Below are positions 1 through 9,713 of a stretch of 64,000 nt of DNA, in pieces; position 1 is the stretch's first letter; each line of letters begins with the position of its first letter. A program made the position numbers and the translations under genes. The DNA is from Williamsia sp. 1135 (lineage in GTDB: Bacteria; Actinomycetota; Actinomycetes; Mycobacteriales; Mycobacteriaceae), in contig NZ_MJEI01000081.1 in the NCBI RefSeq assembly GCF_002095395.1, forward strand, positions 1 to 64,000. The letters are read 5' to 3'. The notes below the pieces were generated by a model. That model saw only the letters and a list, made by a program, of their open reading frames with translations. It was not told the DNA's origin and did not search any database.

Positions 1-124
1 CCGCCAAGCTCAGCTCGGCGTGTTGAACCAATGACCGGATCAACCGTTATTCAGACAGTCCCTCGGCGGAGCCTGGCACTTCGAACCTCTGCGGAGTTCG
101 CGTGGTGAGCGGTATGAATGACCG

Positions 125-841
125 ATGACGACATCTTCGGCAATCGCCGTGGACGGCCTGCGGGTCATCCGTGGTGGTCATCCGGTGTTGCACGGGGTGG
201 ACATCAAGGTCCCGACAGGTTCGATCACGGGCCTGTTGGGACCTTCGGGTTGCGGCAAGACCACCTTGATGCGTGCGATCGTCGGCACCCAGCGGATTGA
301 TTCCGGGACGGTCACCGTCCTGGACCTGCCTGCCGGGAGTGCCCGGCTACGACGGTCGGTGGGATACGTGACACAGGCCCCGTCGGTCTACACAGACCTG
401 ACCGTCGGACAGAACGTCAGGTACTTCGCAGACCTCTACGGCAACTCCGCCGGCGTCCGCGACGCCCTCGAAGCAGTGGGTCTGACCGAACTCGAAGCGC
501 GCAAGACGCTCGACCTCTCCGGTGGTCAACGGAGCCGGGTCTCGATCGCCTGCGCTCTCGTCGGCTCGCCAGACCTGCTGATCCTCGACGAACCGACCGT
601 CGGCCTCGATCCGCTTCTGCGCGAAGATCTCTGGAACAGATTTCACGACCTCGCCGCGAGCGGCACCACCCTGCTCGTCTCGAGCCACGTGATGGATGAG
701 GCAGACCGCTGCGACAATCTGATCCTCATGCGCGACGGCCTGATCCTCGCCGCGCTCACACCCGCCGAACTCCGCAGCCGGACCGGACAGGACAACCTGG
801 AGAAAGCGTTCCTGCAACTCATCACCGAGGGAGCGGCCTAG
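125..841 (+). CDS. ABC transporter ATP-binding protein (drug/antibiotic exporter type)
   Basis: This is a cytoplasmic nucleotide-binding subunit of an ABC exporter, 238 aa, a normal length for the family. Walker A is GPSGCGKTT at residues 39-47, the signature LSGGQRSRVS is at 131-140, and Walker B with the following D-loop is LLILDEPTVGLD at 151-162. The start is the ATG at 125; an overlapping ATG in another frame just upstream gives no domain. The stop codon shares one base with the GTG of the next gene, an ABC-2 permease, so the two are almost certainly co-translated and form one transporter. The substrate cannot be told from sequence. The pair resembles DrrA/DrrB-type exporters, and the neighbouring MFS exporter suggests a drug or lipid efflux setting, which is inference. 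Confidence 0.9.
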   Translation: MTTSSAIAVDGLRVIRGGHPVLHGVDIKVPTGSITGLLGPSGCGKTTLMRAIVGTQRIDSGTVTVLDLPAGSARLRRSVGYVTQAPSVYTDLTVGQNVRYFADLYGNSAGVRDALEAVGLTELEARKTLDLSGGQRSRVSIACALVGSPDLLILDEPTVGLDPLLREDLWNRFHDLAASGTTLLVSSHVMDEADRCDNLILMRDGLILAALTPAELRSRTGQDNLEKAFLQLITEGAA

Positions 842-1596
842 TGCACCCCGCATTGTTCCGGTCGACGACGATCCGGATCCTGCGCCAGTTGCTCGACGAC
901 CGCCGCACGGTCGCGATGATCCTCGTGGTTCCGTGTGTCTTGATGGTGTTGCTGTACTTCATGTTCGACTCGCAACCCGGGCCCCGGCCAGGGACCACGA
1001 TGTTCGACAAGGTCGGGCTGATCATGCTCGGACTGCTGCCCTTCGTCCTGATGTTCATCACCACATCCATCGCGATGGTCCGCGAACGCACCTCCGGAAC
1101 ACTCGAACGCCTGCTCACGACGCCGCTGGGCAAACTCGACCTCCTCGCCGGATATGGCGCGGCGTTCTCGCTGGCCGCCGCCGTGCAGGCGGCGCTCGCG
1201 AGCGCACTCACATTCTGGGTGCTCGACCTCGACATCGCGGGCAGTCCGCTCTGGGTGGTCCTCATCGCCGTCTTGGCCGCAGTCCTCGGTGTCGCATTGG
1301 GCCTGTTCTTCTCCGCCTTCGCCCGCACCGAGTTCCAGGCCGTCCAATTCATCCCCGTCGTCGTCATCCCGCAGCTGCTGCTGTGTGGCCTGTTCGTCGC
1401 GCGAGATCAGATGACCAACTGGCTCCAATGGATCAGCGACGTGCTCCCCCTGACCTACGTCGTCGACGCTCTGCAGCAGGTGGCGGAGCATTCGAATGCG
1501 ACGGGCACCATGTGGCGGGATCTGGTTGTGGTGGCCGCCTTTTCGATGGTCGCGTTGGGTCTGGGCGCAGCCACCCTGCGTCGCGTGACTCCTTGA
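841..1596 (+). CDS. ABC-2 type transporter permease
   Basis: The 251-aa product has about six hydrophobic helices and the pattern of ABC-2 permeases: one N-terminal membrane segment (residues about 20-40), then a pair near 60-80, and later segments near 100-130, 140-160, 170-190 and 225-245. The family signature region MVRERTSGTLERLLTTP lies between helices two and three. The GTG start overlaps the stop of the ATPase gene by one base (TAGTG), a typical coupled arrangement. The gene should form the membrane channel for the upstream ATPase. It ends directly in an 8-bp tandem repeat. The substrate is unknown. Confidence 0.88.
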   Translation: MHPALFRSTTIRILRQLLDDRRTVAMILVVPCVLMVLLYFMFDSQPGPRPGTTMFDKVGLIMLGLLPFVLMFITTSIAMVRERTSGTLERLLTTPLGKLDLLAGYGAAFSLAAAVQAALASALTFWVLDLDIAGSPLWVVLIAVLAAVLGVALGLFFSAFARTEFQAVQFIPVVVIPQLLLCGLFVARDQMTNWLQWISDVLPLTYVVDALQQVAEHSNATGTMWRDLVVVAAFSMVALGLGAATLRRVTP

Positions 1597-1660
1597 CCCC
1601 TGACTCCCTGACCCCCTGACCCCCTGACCCCCTGACTCCCTGACCGTCTGACCGTCTGAC
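1594..1660. repeat. 8-bp tandem repeat, CTGACCCC type
   Basis: Nine TGAC cores follow one another at 8-bp spacing (the first spacing is 7 bp), with units CTGACCCC, CTGACTCC and CTGACCGT. The array begins at the stop codon of the ABC permease and fills most of the gap before the MFS gene. Because each unit carries a TGA and the period is not a multiple of three, stops occur in all three forward frames. It looks like a simple-sequence array prone to slippage. I see no stem-loop in it, so it is not an ordinary terminator. Confidence 0.85.
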
Positions 1661-1749
1661 GGGATGATCGTGGGCTGTCGTTCGTACGGTCGACGACTCC
1701 AAGAAGATGACCAAGAAGACGCCAAGCGGTGTGGCGCAGCTTGGAACTC

Positions 1750-3222
1750 ATGACATCGCATACCTGCCCAAGAACGACATACTCAGCGACGGTGAGACGA
1801 GCGACCCTTGTGGTCGTCTGTGTCACCACAGCCATGCTCATGCTCGACATCGCCGTCGTGAACACAGCCCTCCCATCCATCGCCGTCGACCTCGACGCCG
1901 GCATGACCAGCCTGCAGTGGGTCGTCGACGCCTACACCCTCGCACTGGCAACCGTGGTCCTGAGCGCAGGCTCGTGGGCTGACCGGCGAGGCCGCAAACA
2001 CGTCTTTGTCGTCGGAATCATCGTGTTCACCGCGGCATCCGTGGTGTGTGCGATCGCTCCCGACATCGTCACCCTCGATGTCGCCCGCGCAATCCAGGGT
2101 CTGGGTGGCGCAATCTTGTTCGCGTGTTCGCTGGCGCTGCTCGCCGACGTGTTCGCGCCGGGTAAGGATCGCGCAGGTGCACTGGCTGCTTATGGCGCCA
2201 CCATCGGCGGCGCATTCGCGCTGGGGCCATTGGCAGGCGGCATGCTCACGGAGTGGCTGGACTGGCGGGCGATCTTCGTCGTCAATCTTCCGATCGGCAT
2301 TCTCGCGCTGTGCGCGACGATGACGTGGGTACCCGAATCACGTGACCCGGACTTCCGTCGCCTCGACATCGGCGGGCAGGTCTTCGCATCGGTCGGGCTG
2401 GCGACCCTCGTGCTGGCGCTGCTCCGCGGAAACGAGCATGGGTGGACCGACACGGTCACGGTGGCATCGTTCGCGATCGCAGCAGTGTCTTCGGCGGCCT
2501 TCCTCGTCGTCGAAATGCGGGTGACCCAGCCGATGCTCCCCCTCGAGTCGTTCCGCAGCCGAGCCTTCACCGGCGCCCAGATCGCCGCCTTCGCAATCTC
2601 CGTATCCCTGTTCTCGGTGTTCCTGTACACCACCGTCTATCTGCAAAGCGTGCTCGGCATGAGCCCGATCGAGGCGGGCCTGGTGTACCTGCCTGCCACC
2701 GCCGCGATGTTCATCGTCGCCGGCGCGACCGCGCAGCTCGGGCAGCGTGTGCCTGCGTGGATTCTGCTCTCCGGTTCGCTGCTGCTCGTGGGGGTCGGGC
2801 TCGCCATGACCACAGTGGCAGACGTCGACAGCTCCAGATGGACGATCCTGCCGGGCATGCTCGTGGCCATGATCGGCGCCGGAATCTTCAACCCGGTGAT
2901 GAGCGGTCTCGTTCTCGATGCCAGCGCAGCAGAGCACTCCGGGCTCGCGGCCGGCATCAACGATGCGTTCCGGCAGACGGGTATCGCGGTGGGCGTCGCA
3001 GCACTCGGTGCGTTGCTACCAGCGGAGGCCGTGTTCTCCGGGATGGACCAAGACGCCTACGTCGCAGGTCTCGACAAAGCCTTGTGGGTCTCGGCGGGAT
3101 TGGCCACTGTAGGCGCAGTGGTCTCGGCGCTGACCCTGCGCGGTCACCGCGCCTCAGATAACAAGAACCCCTCGCCACCTGGGGAACTGGTCAGGTCGGC
3201 CGAGGGTCAGCCACGCATCTGA
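1750..3222 (+). CDS. MFS drug exporter, DHA2 (EmrB/QacA) family, 14 helices
   Basis: The product is a proton-driven inner-membrane exporter of about 490 aa with roughly 14 hydrophobic segments. Family marks are the first-helix motif LDIAVVNTALPSIA, the loop motif WADRRGRKHVFVVG between helices 2 and 3, and a motif-C-like GPLAGGMLTEWLDWRAIF stretch in helix 5. I chose the ATG at 1750; a GTG at 1729 and a GTG at 1792 (just before helix 1) are alternatives, and none has a strong ribosome binding site. The C-terminus is hydrophilic and overlaps the convergent pheT stop by 16 bp. Substrates are unknown; dyes or antimicrobials are usual for this family. Confidence 0.88.
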   Translation: MTSHTCPRTTYSATVRRATLVVVCVTTAMLMLDIAVVNTALPSIAVDLDAGMTSLQWVVDAYTLALATVVLSAGSWADRRGRKHVFVVGIIVFTAASVVCAIAPDIVTLDVARAIQGLGGAILFACSLALLADVFAPGKDRAGALAAYGATIGGAFALGPLAGGMLTEWLDWRAIFVVNLPIGILALCATMTWVPESRDPDFRRLDIGGQVFASVGLATLVLALLRGNEHGWTDTVTVASFAIAAVSSAAFLVVEMRVTQPMLPLESFRSRAFTGAQIAAFAISVSLFSVFLYTTVYLQSVLGMSPIEAGLVYLPATAAMFIVAGATAQLGQRVPAWILLSGSLLLVGVGLAMTTVADVDSSRWTILPGMLVAMIGAGIFNPVMSGLVLDASAAEHSGLAAGINDAFRQTGIAVGVAALGALLPAEAVFSGMDQDAYVAGLDKALWVSAGLATVGAVVSALTLRGHRASDNKNPSPPGELVRSAEGQPRI

Positions 3223-5684
3223 GCGCCGACCGCTGACGTCGCCTTCGCCAGGGCGGCGTCGCGGGCGGCTGTGGCCTCGTCCTCGGTGAGGGTACGGTCC
3301 GTCGCGCGGAAGCGCAGCGAGAATGTGAGCGACTTGCGCCCCTCTCCGACCTGGTCGCCGGTGAACACGTCGAACAGTCCGATGCTCTCGAGCAGGTCCC
3401 CGGCGCCTTCGCGCAGTGCGGCGCGGACATCCTCGGCGGCCACGTCAGCATCGACGACCACCGCAAGGTCCTGCAACACAGGCGGATACGGCGAAATCCT
3501 CGGGGACACGAGCTCGGAGTTCACCGGAACCGCATCGAGATCGATCTCGAGAGCCAGCGATCGCGCCGGCAGATGCGACTTCTCCAGCACTGCCGGATGC
3601 AGCTCACCTGCCCAGCCGACCACGGTGCCGCCGGCGAGGATCTGCGCACACCGGCCCGGATGCCACGGCACTTCCGCTGCCGACTTCAGAGTCAACTCGA
3701 CGCCCGCGGCCTGACCGATGATGGCGACAGCATCGAAGATGTCGGTGGTGTCGGCGGCACGGCCCTTGCCCCACGGCCCGGCCGGTTCCCGCAGTCCTGT
3801 GAGTACCGCTGCCACATGAAGTGGCTGCGCCGGAAGAGATTCGACCAACTCTGTGATCTGCTCGGCGGACGGCCGACGGTCCACGGGCAACTGTGGAACG
3901 GGACGCACGTTCCCGCCACCGAGAACCACTTGACCGATCGTGTACATCGACAGATCCCGTTGTCCGCGAGCCAGATTGCGGCCGACCATCTCGAGGAGTC
4001 CCGGCAGCAGAGTGGTGTTCAGTGCCGGCCGGTCGGACTCGAGTGGGTTCAGGACCGTGACGGCGGCGCGACGCGGATCATCCGCGGGCAGGTTCCAGAG
4101 ATCGAACACTCCTGCAGGCATGAATGGGTACGGCAGTACCTCGACATATCCGGACAACGCCAAGCTGCGGCCGACGCTACGCCGCCGGATCTGCCGCGGA
4201 GCCAAGCCACGTCCGCCTGGCGCCGTCGGCAGTCGAACGGGAATGTTCTCGTAACCCTCGAGTCGCAATACCTCTTCGACGAGATCCGCGCTCTGTCGCA
4301 GATCGGGACGCCAACTGGGCGGGGTCACCGTCAGCATCTCGCCTGCCGACTCGACCGCCGCGCCCACCTGGACGAGTCGTTGTTGGGCAACTCCGACCGG
4401 GTACTCGATGCCGGCCGTCGCCGATGGTGCCTGCTCGGCCATCAACACCGTCGCAGGTGGCGGTACCGAACCGGCATCGGTGTACGTCGATTCAACTGTC
4501 CCCCCACAGATCTCGACGAGGAGCTGGGCAGCGCGCAGCGCTGCGATGTCGGTCACATTCGGGTCGACCACCCGCTCGAAGCGTTTGCTCGCCTCGCTGG
4601 TCAACCGGTGCCGCTTGGCAGTGCGGAAGACCGCGACCGGATCGAAGGTTGCGGCCTCGAGCAACACATCGGCACTCTGCGCACCGATCTCGGTCGCGGC
4701 GCCGCCCATCACACCGGCGAGGGCGATGGGGCCGCTGTCGTCGGTGATGACAACATCTTCGGGATCCAGCGTGCGCGTGGTGTCGTCGAGGGTGGTGAGC
4801 TGCTCCCCCGGGTTCGCGCGCCGAACCCGGATGTCGCCGGAGATCTTGCCCGCGTCGAACGCGTGCAGCGGCTGACCCAGTTCCAGCATGACGTAGTTGG
4901 TGATGTCGACTGCTGCCGAGATGGGCCGCACTCCGGAGAGCATGAGCCGCTTGGCCATCCACCACGGGCTCGGTGCTGTCGGATCGATCCCGCGAACCAC
5001 CAGGGCGCAGTACCGGGTGGCGCCTGATTCGGGGTCGAGGTGCACGGGCCAACCCGATTCTCCGACGCTTGTCCGGATCGACGGCGCGGTGGCCGGATCG
5101 ACGAACGGCAGGTCGAAGCTACAGGCGAGTTCACGCGAGAGGCCGCGTGCGGAGAACGCATAACCCCGGTCGGGCGTGACGTTGACGTCGATGATCGTGT
5201 CGTCGAGGCCGAGAACCTCACGGGCGTCGGCACCGGGCGCGGCGATCTCGGGCGGCAGGACCAGGATCCCACTGTGATCGTTGCCGATTCCCATCTCGGA
5301 CACCGAACAGATCATGCCGTCGGAGGTCTTGCCGTAGGTCGTGCGCGCAGCGATCGCGAAGTCGCCCGGCAGCACACTGCCGGGCAGCGCTGCGACGATC
5401 AAATCGCCTTCGGCGAAGTTCTGGGCACCGCAGACGATCCCACGGGGTTCGGATTCGCCGACGTCGACCTGACAGAACCGGATCGGCTTCTTGAACTCGG
5501 TGAGCTGCTCGATGTGCTCGACCCTGCCGATGACCAGCGGTCCGGTGATGACCGGCAACGGCGTGATCTCTTCGATCTCGAAACCGACTCGCACGAAGGC
5601 GTCGTCGATCTCCGCCGACGGCCTCGTCCACCCGGGAGTGCCATGTTGCAGGATCTCGGTCAGCCACGACTGCGCTAGTTGCAC
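3207..5684 (-). CDS. pheT: Phenylalanine--tRNA ligase beta subunit
   Basis: PheT pairs with PheS in the (alpha-beta)2 enzyme that charges tRNA-Phe in the cytoplasm. The 825-aa length is normal. Domains in order are the N-terminal tRNA-binding EMAP/OB fold (about 40-150), the B3/B4 editing domain (about 210-400), the B5 domain (about 405-480), the catalytic-like core, and the C-terminal ferredoxin-fold anticodon-binding domain (about 730-825), which contains SLTFSLRFRATDRTLTEDEA. The start is a GTG 51 bp after pheS, so the two are cotranscribed. Order and strand match mycobacterial pheST, downstream of the ribosomal protein genes. Confidence 0.97.
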   Translation of the reverse strand: MQLAQSWLTEILQHGTPGWTRPSAEIDDAFVRVGFEIEEITPLPVITGPLVIGRVEHIEQLTEFKKPIRFCQVDVGESEPRGIVCGAQNFAEGDLIVAALPGSVLPGDFAIAARTTYGKTSDGMICSVSEMGIGNDHSGILVLPPEIAAPGADAREVLGLDDTIIDVNVTPDRGYAFSARGLSRELACSFDLPFVDPATAPSIRTSVGESGWPVHLDPESGATRYCALVVRGIDPTAPSPWWMAKRLMLSGVRPISAAVDITNYVMLELGQPLHAFDAGKISGDIRVRRANPGEQLTTLDDTTRTLDPEDVVITDDSGPIALAGVMGGAATEIGAQSADVLLEAATFDPVAVFRTAKRHRLTSEASKRFERVVDPNVTDIAALRAAQLLVEICGGTVESTYTDAGSVPPPATVLMAEQAPSATAGIEYPVGVAQQRLVQVGAAVESAGEMLTVTPPSWRPDLRQSADLVEEVLRLEGYENIPVRLPTAPGGRGLAPRQIRRRSVGRSLALSGYVEVLPYPFMPAGVFDLWNLPADDPRRAAVTVLNPLESDRPALNTTLLPGLLEMVGRNLARGQRDLSMYTIGQVVLGGGNVRPVPQLPVDRRPSAEQITELVESLPAQPLHVAAVLTGLREPAGPWGKGRAADTTDIFDAVAIIGQAAGVELTLKSAAEVPWHPGRCAQILAGGTVVGWAGELHPAVLEKSHLPARSLALEIDLDAVPVNSELVSPRISPYPPVLQDLAVVVDADVAAEDVRAALREGAGDLLESIGLFDVFTGDQVGEGRKSLTFSLRFRATDRTLTEDEATAARDAALAKATSAVGAQMRG

Positions 5685-5735
5685 TGGAAACTCAGTTCTT
5701 TCGTTTGTTCTGCGGACTCTGGCTTGGCGGGGCGC

Positions 5736-6782
<1,047 letters not shown>

Positions 6783-6815
6783 CTAAGGTTTGTGACTTCT
6801 GGGCTGAAGTACGGG

Positions 6816-7676
6816 TCAGTGGGTCGGGTTTGGTCCGGTTCGAGGGTAGTCGGCCCGGCTCCGGGCATCGGCGCTGGCATAGAGGCAGATCGCTGCCGCC
6901 GCGGCCAGGTTGAGACTCTCCGCGCGGCCGTGGATCGGTATGGAGATCCGGTGGTCGGCACGGGCCAACACCTCCGGCGACAGGCCGTGCGCTTCGTTCC
7001 CGAACAGCCAGGCGGTCGGGCCGGCGAGCACCTCAGCGGCGTCGGACAGACTCAGCTCCCCATCACCCGCGGTCGCACAGATCGCCACCCCGGCTGCACT
7101 CAGCGCCGAGAGCACCTCATCGGTGTCGCGTTCCCGGGCGATCGGGATGTGGAACACGCTGCCTGCGGTGGACCGGACACACTTGCCGTTGTGGGGGTCG
7201 ACGCTGTCTCCGGCGAGGATGACCGCATCCGCCCCCATGGCGTCGGCTGTCCTGATCAGAGTCCCGGCATTGCCTGGGTCGGTCATCTCCACAGGAACTG
7301 CCAGCAGTCGCGGCGTGCCCTCGAGCACCGACTTCATCGACACATCGAGCAGATCGCAGACCACGAAAAGCCCCGCGCTCGTGATCGTCTCGGCGAGTTT
7401 GCCGGCGGCTCCGTCGGAGATGCGAACGACTTCAACCCCACCGCCTGCGGCGGTCGCGATGAGGTCCGGGTACCGGTAGAGCGCGTCTTCGGTGGCGAGC
7501 AGTACTTCCGCGCGCCGGGTGGCAAGCGCCGACTCGACGGCGTTGGCCCCTTCGGCCAGGAACGCCCCGGCCTTACGACGGCCTGCGGACCGGTGCAGCT
7601 TGGCAAACGAAACAACCCGCGCCGAACGTTCGGTGAGAACGTCCGGCGCGGGGATGTTTATGGCGGGCTCGATCAG
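6816..7676 (-). CDS. tsnR: TrmH/SpoU-family RNA 2'-O-methyltransferase (TsnR-like)
   Basis: The protein is a SPOUT-class methyltransferase that would use SAM to methylate rRNA or tRNA 2'-OH groups. It has the SpoU substrate-binding N-domain (about 15-100), then the knotted catalytic domain with motif [30 protein letters not shown] and the C-terminal [20 protein letters not shown]. Its place between rplT and pheS matches mycobacterial tsnR. The start is odd: conserved sequence begins right after the rplT stop, yet no ATG, GTG or TTG occurs in frame there. The first is deep inside the fold, and the nearest upstream one lies about 200 bp back inside rplT. A CTG overlapping the rplT TGA (CTGA) is my best guess, giving 286 aa. 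The function is sure, the start is not. Confidence 0.85.
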   Translation of the reverse strand: MIEPAINIPAPDVLTERSARVVSFAKLHRSAGRRKAGAFLAEGANAVESALATRRAEVLLATEDALYRYPDLIATAAGGGVEVVRISDGAAGKLAETITSAGLFVVCDLLDVSMKSVLEGTPRLLAVPVEMTDPGNAGTLIRTADAMGADAVILAGDSVDPHNGKCVRSTAGSVFHIPIARERDTDEVLSALSAAGVAICATAGDGELSLSDAAEVLAGPTAWLFGNEAHGLSPEVLARADHRISIPIHGRAESLNLAAAAAICLYASADARSRADYPRTGPNPTH

Positions 7677-8053
7677 GCGGCCGGAGCGTTGACGTCCGAA
7701 GGCAGGGCCTTCTTGGCAACAGCAACCAGACCCGTGAAGGCCTCGGGGTCGCTCACGGCGATCTCGGCGAGGATCTTGCGGTCGACCTCGACACCAGCGA
7801 TCTTCAGACCCTGGATGAAGCGGTTGTAGGTGATGTCGTTGGCCCGGGCCGCAGCGTTGATCCGCGAGATCCACAGCTTGCGGAATTCGCCCTTGCGGGC
7901 GCGGCGGTCACGGTAGGCGTAGGTCAGCGAGTGGAGCTGCTGCTCTTTGGCCTTGCGGTAGAGCCGCGAACGCTGTCCGCGGTAACCCTTGGAAGCCTCC
8001 AGGGTTGAACGACGCTTCTTCTGGGCGTTCACTGCCCTTTTTACGCGTGCCAT
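7673..8053 (-). CDS. rplT: 50S ribosomal protein L20
   Basis: L20 binds 23S rRNA early in large-subunit assembly. The 126-aa protein has the expected very basic N-terminus, [20 protein letters not shown], and the globular C-domain with [20 protein letters not shown]. It follows rpmI closely in the infC-rpmI-rplT operon, an order kept across bacteria. In Gram-positive and some other bacteria L20 represses this operon by binding its leader; whether it does so here is unknown, but the infC leader in this window is structured. The C-terminal tail APAA runs straight into the tsnR region. Confidence 0.98.
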   Translation of the reverse strand: MARVKRAVNAQKKRRSTLEASKGYRGQRSRLYRKAKEQQLHSLTYAYRDRRARKGEFRKLWISRINAAARANDITYNRFIQGLKIAGVEVDRKILAEIAVSDPEAFTGLVAVAKKALPSDVNAPAA

Positions 8054-8121
8054 AGCTTGATTTACCTCTTAGTAATTGGCCACCGGGAACCGGCAGCGGG
8101 GTGGTCTGGTTCGAAGCGCAA

Positions 8122-8316
8122 TCAGATGTTCAGCAACCGCTTGATGCGGGGAACATCCTTCTCGGAAACGACGACGGTGCCATCGAGTCGACGGGTTCGC
8201 TTGGTGGGCTTGTGCTCCATCAAGTGGCGACGATTCGCCCGCTGGCGAACGATCTTGCCGCTGCCGGTCACCTTGAAACGCTTCGCGGTTCCCTTGTGGG
8301 TTTTGCTCTTGGGCAT
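8122..8316 (-). CDS. rpmI: 50S ribosomal protein L35
   Basis: L35 is a small (64 aa) basic protein of the large ribosomal subunit. The sequence opens with [20 protein letters not shown] and ends with [10 protein letters not shown], both standard for the family. A longer in-frame reading exists upstream, but it only covers the infC tail region. The ATG at 8316 is supported by the AGGAAGG ribosome binding site just before it. It lies 37 bp after infC and 68 bp before rplT on the same strand. Confidence 0.97.
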   Translation of the reverse strand: MPKSKTHKGTAKRFKVTGSGKIVRQRANRRHLMEHKPTKRTRRLDGTVVVSEKDVPRIKRLLNI

Positions 8317-8353
8317 GGAAATGCCTTCCTGTGTCGTCGACCTGTGAGTGCGA

Positions 8354-8989
<636 letters not shown>

Positions 8990-9090
8990 GGGGCCTCCTC
9001 ATTTGTGTCCGCGTACGTAGGTGGTTCCTCGTGGCAGACGTTTTCAGTTTGACCGCGGCCGCAACTGGTGAGACAGATCCTCAGCGAAAA

Positions 9091-9123
9091 GGCCCCGGAT
9101 CGATGAATGTCATCGACGGGGCC
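9091..9123 (-). terminator. Attenuator-like hairpin in the infC leader
   Basis: On the minus strand GGCCCCG plus TCGATGA pair with TCATCGA plus CGGGGCC around a 3-nt loop; two unpaired bases lie on one side. The stem is followed at once by TTTT. No gene lies upstream in that direction except the leader itself, so this looks like an intrinsic terminator acting inside the leader. Its 3' arm, CGGGGCC, is also complementary to GGCCCC in the infC ribosome binding region about 100 nt downstream, so an alternative fold is possible. Function is inferred from structure only. Confidence 0.55.
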
Positions 9124-9186
9124 CACACCGACCGGTTCATGTCACCTATCGCGTCACAGCGATCAAAGCCTCCAACTCAGAGACCA

Positions 9187-9217
9187 CCGGAGATATTCCG
9201 CGGTGCGGCATCTCCGG
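9187..9217 (-). other. Second stem-loop in the infC leader
   Basis: CCGGAGAT and ATCTCCGG form a perfect 8-bp inverted repeat with a 15-nt loop, upstream of the attenuator-like hairpin on the minus strand. It has no U-run. It may be part of a folded leader or an operator for either divergent gene. Confidence 0.45.
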
Positions 9218-9344
9218 CGACAAAACCGGACCGTTCAACTGTTCGTTGGTTCTCGCGAACGTACGATGTCGAGCGGTGGGAGTGTGAACTCCACTTGCAA
9301 CCCCGGCGTGAGCCAGGGCGGTCGTAGGTGAAAGTCTAACAGGC

Positions 9345-9689
9345 ATGACGGAAAACATGAATTCCGAGCCTGACGTGCGTGACCTGGCCGAAATCCCGGC
9401 GATCGAGGTGATCACGCGGTCCGCGGTGATGCTCATGAGTGCAGCCGCCGAGAAGCTCGGCCTGTCCGAGGCCGACCCGTCGACGAGTCCCCATCTGGAT
9501 CTCGACGAGGCCCGCAAACTGATCACCGCGCTCGCCGGGTTGATCCAGGCGTCGGTATCCGACCTCGGGATCCACGCCTCGGCCCTCCGCGACGGACTCA
9601 AGAGTCTGCAACTCGCGTTCCGGGAAGCCAGCGCGCATCCGGACGAACCCGGTCAGGGGCCCGGCGAGAAGCAGACCGGCCCCGTTTAG
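9345..9689 (+). CDS. DUF1844 domain protein
   Basis: The 114-aa acidic protein belongs to the DUF1844 family, small cytoplasmic proteins of unknown function often found next to infC in actinobacteria. The conserved part is residues 15-90, including VITRSAVMLMSAAAEKLGL and DEARKLITALAGLIQASVSD, predicted mostly helical. The last 20 residues are Pro/Gly-rich and look disordered. The ATG at 9345 is the only good start. It diverges from infC and converges on ilvD. No function should be assigned beyond the family. Confidence 0.85.
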   Translation: MTENMNSEPDVRDLAEIPAIEVITRSAVMLMSAAAEKLGLSEADPSTSPHLDLDEARKLITALAGLIQASVSDLGIHASALRDGLKSLQLAFREASAHPDEPGQGPGEKQTGPV

Positions 9690-9709
9690 CCCGGTTTTGG
9701 TGGGGCCGG
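9676..9709. terminator. GC-rich inverted repeat between convergent genes
   Basis: CCGGCCCC and GGGGCCGG make a perfect 8-bp stem with an 18-nt loop, overlapping the DUF1844 stop and ending just before the ilvD stop. It has no U-run, which is common for actinobacterial terminators, and it could serve both strands. Confidence 0.45.
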
Positions 9710-9713
9710 GGGG

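Larger units (their letters stand above)
8990..9344. promoter_or_regulatory. infC leader and divergent promoter region (355 bp, no gene)
   Basis: This gap separates infC (minus) from the DUF1844 gene (plus). On the minus strand it would form a long infC leader with at least two hairpins, described separately, and it ends with the GGAGG site before the ATC start. I found no small ORF with a good ribosome binding site. I could not pick promoters with confidence. The length and structure point to leader-based control of infC-rpmI-rplT, which is inference. Confidence 0.6.
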
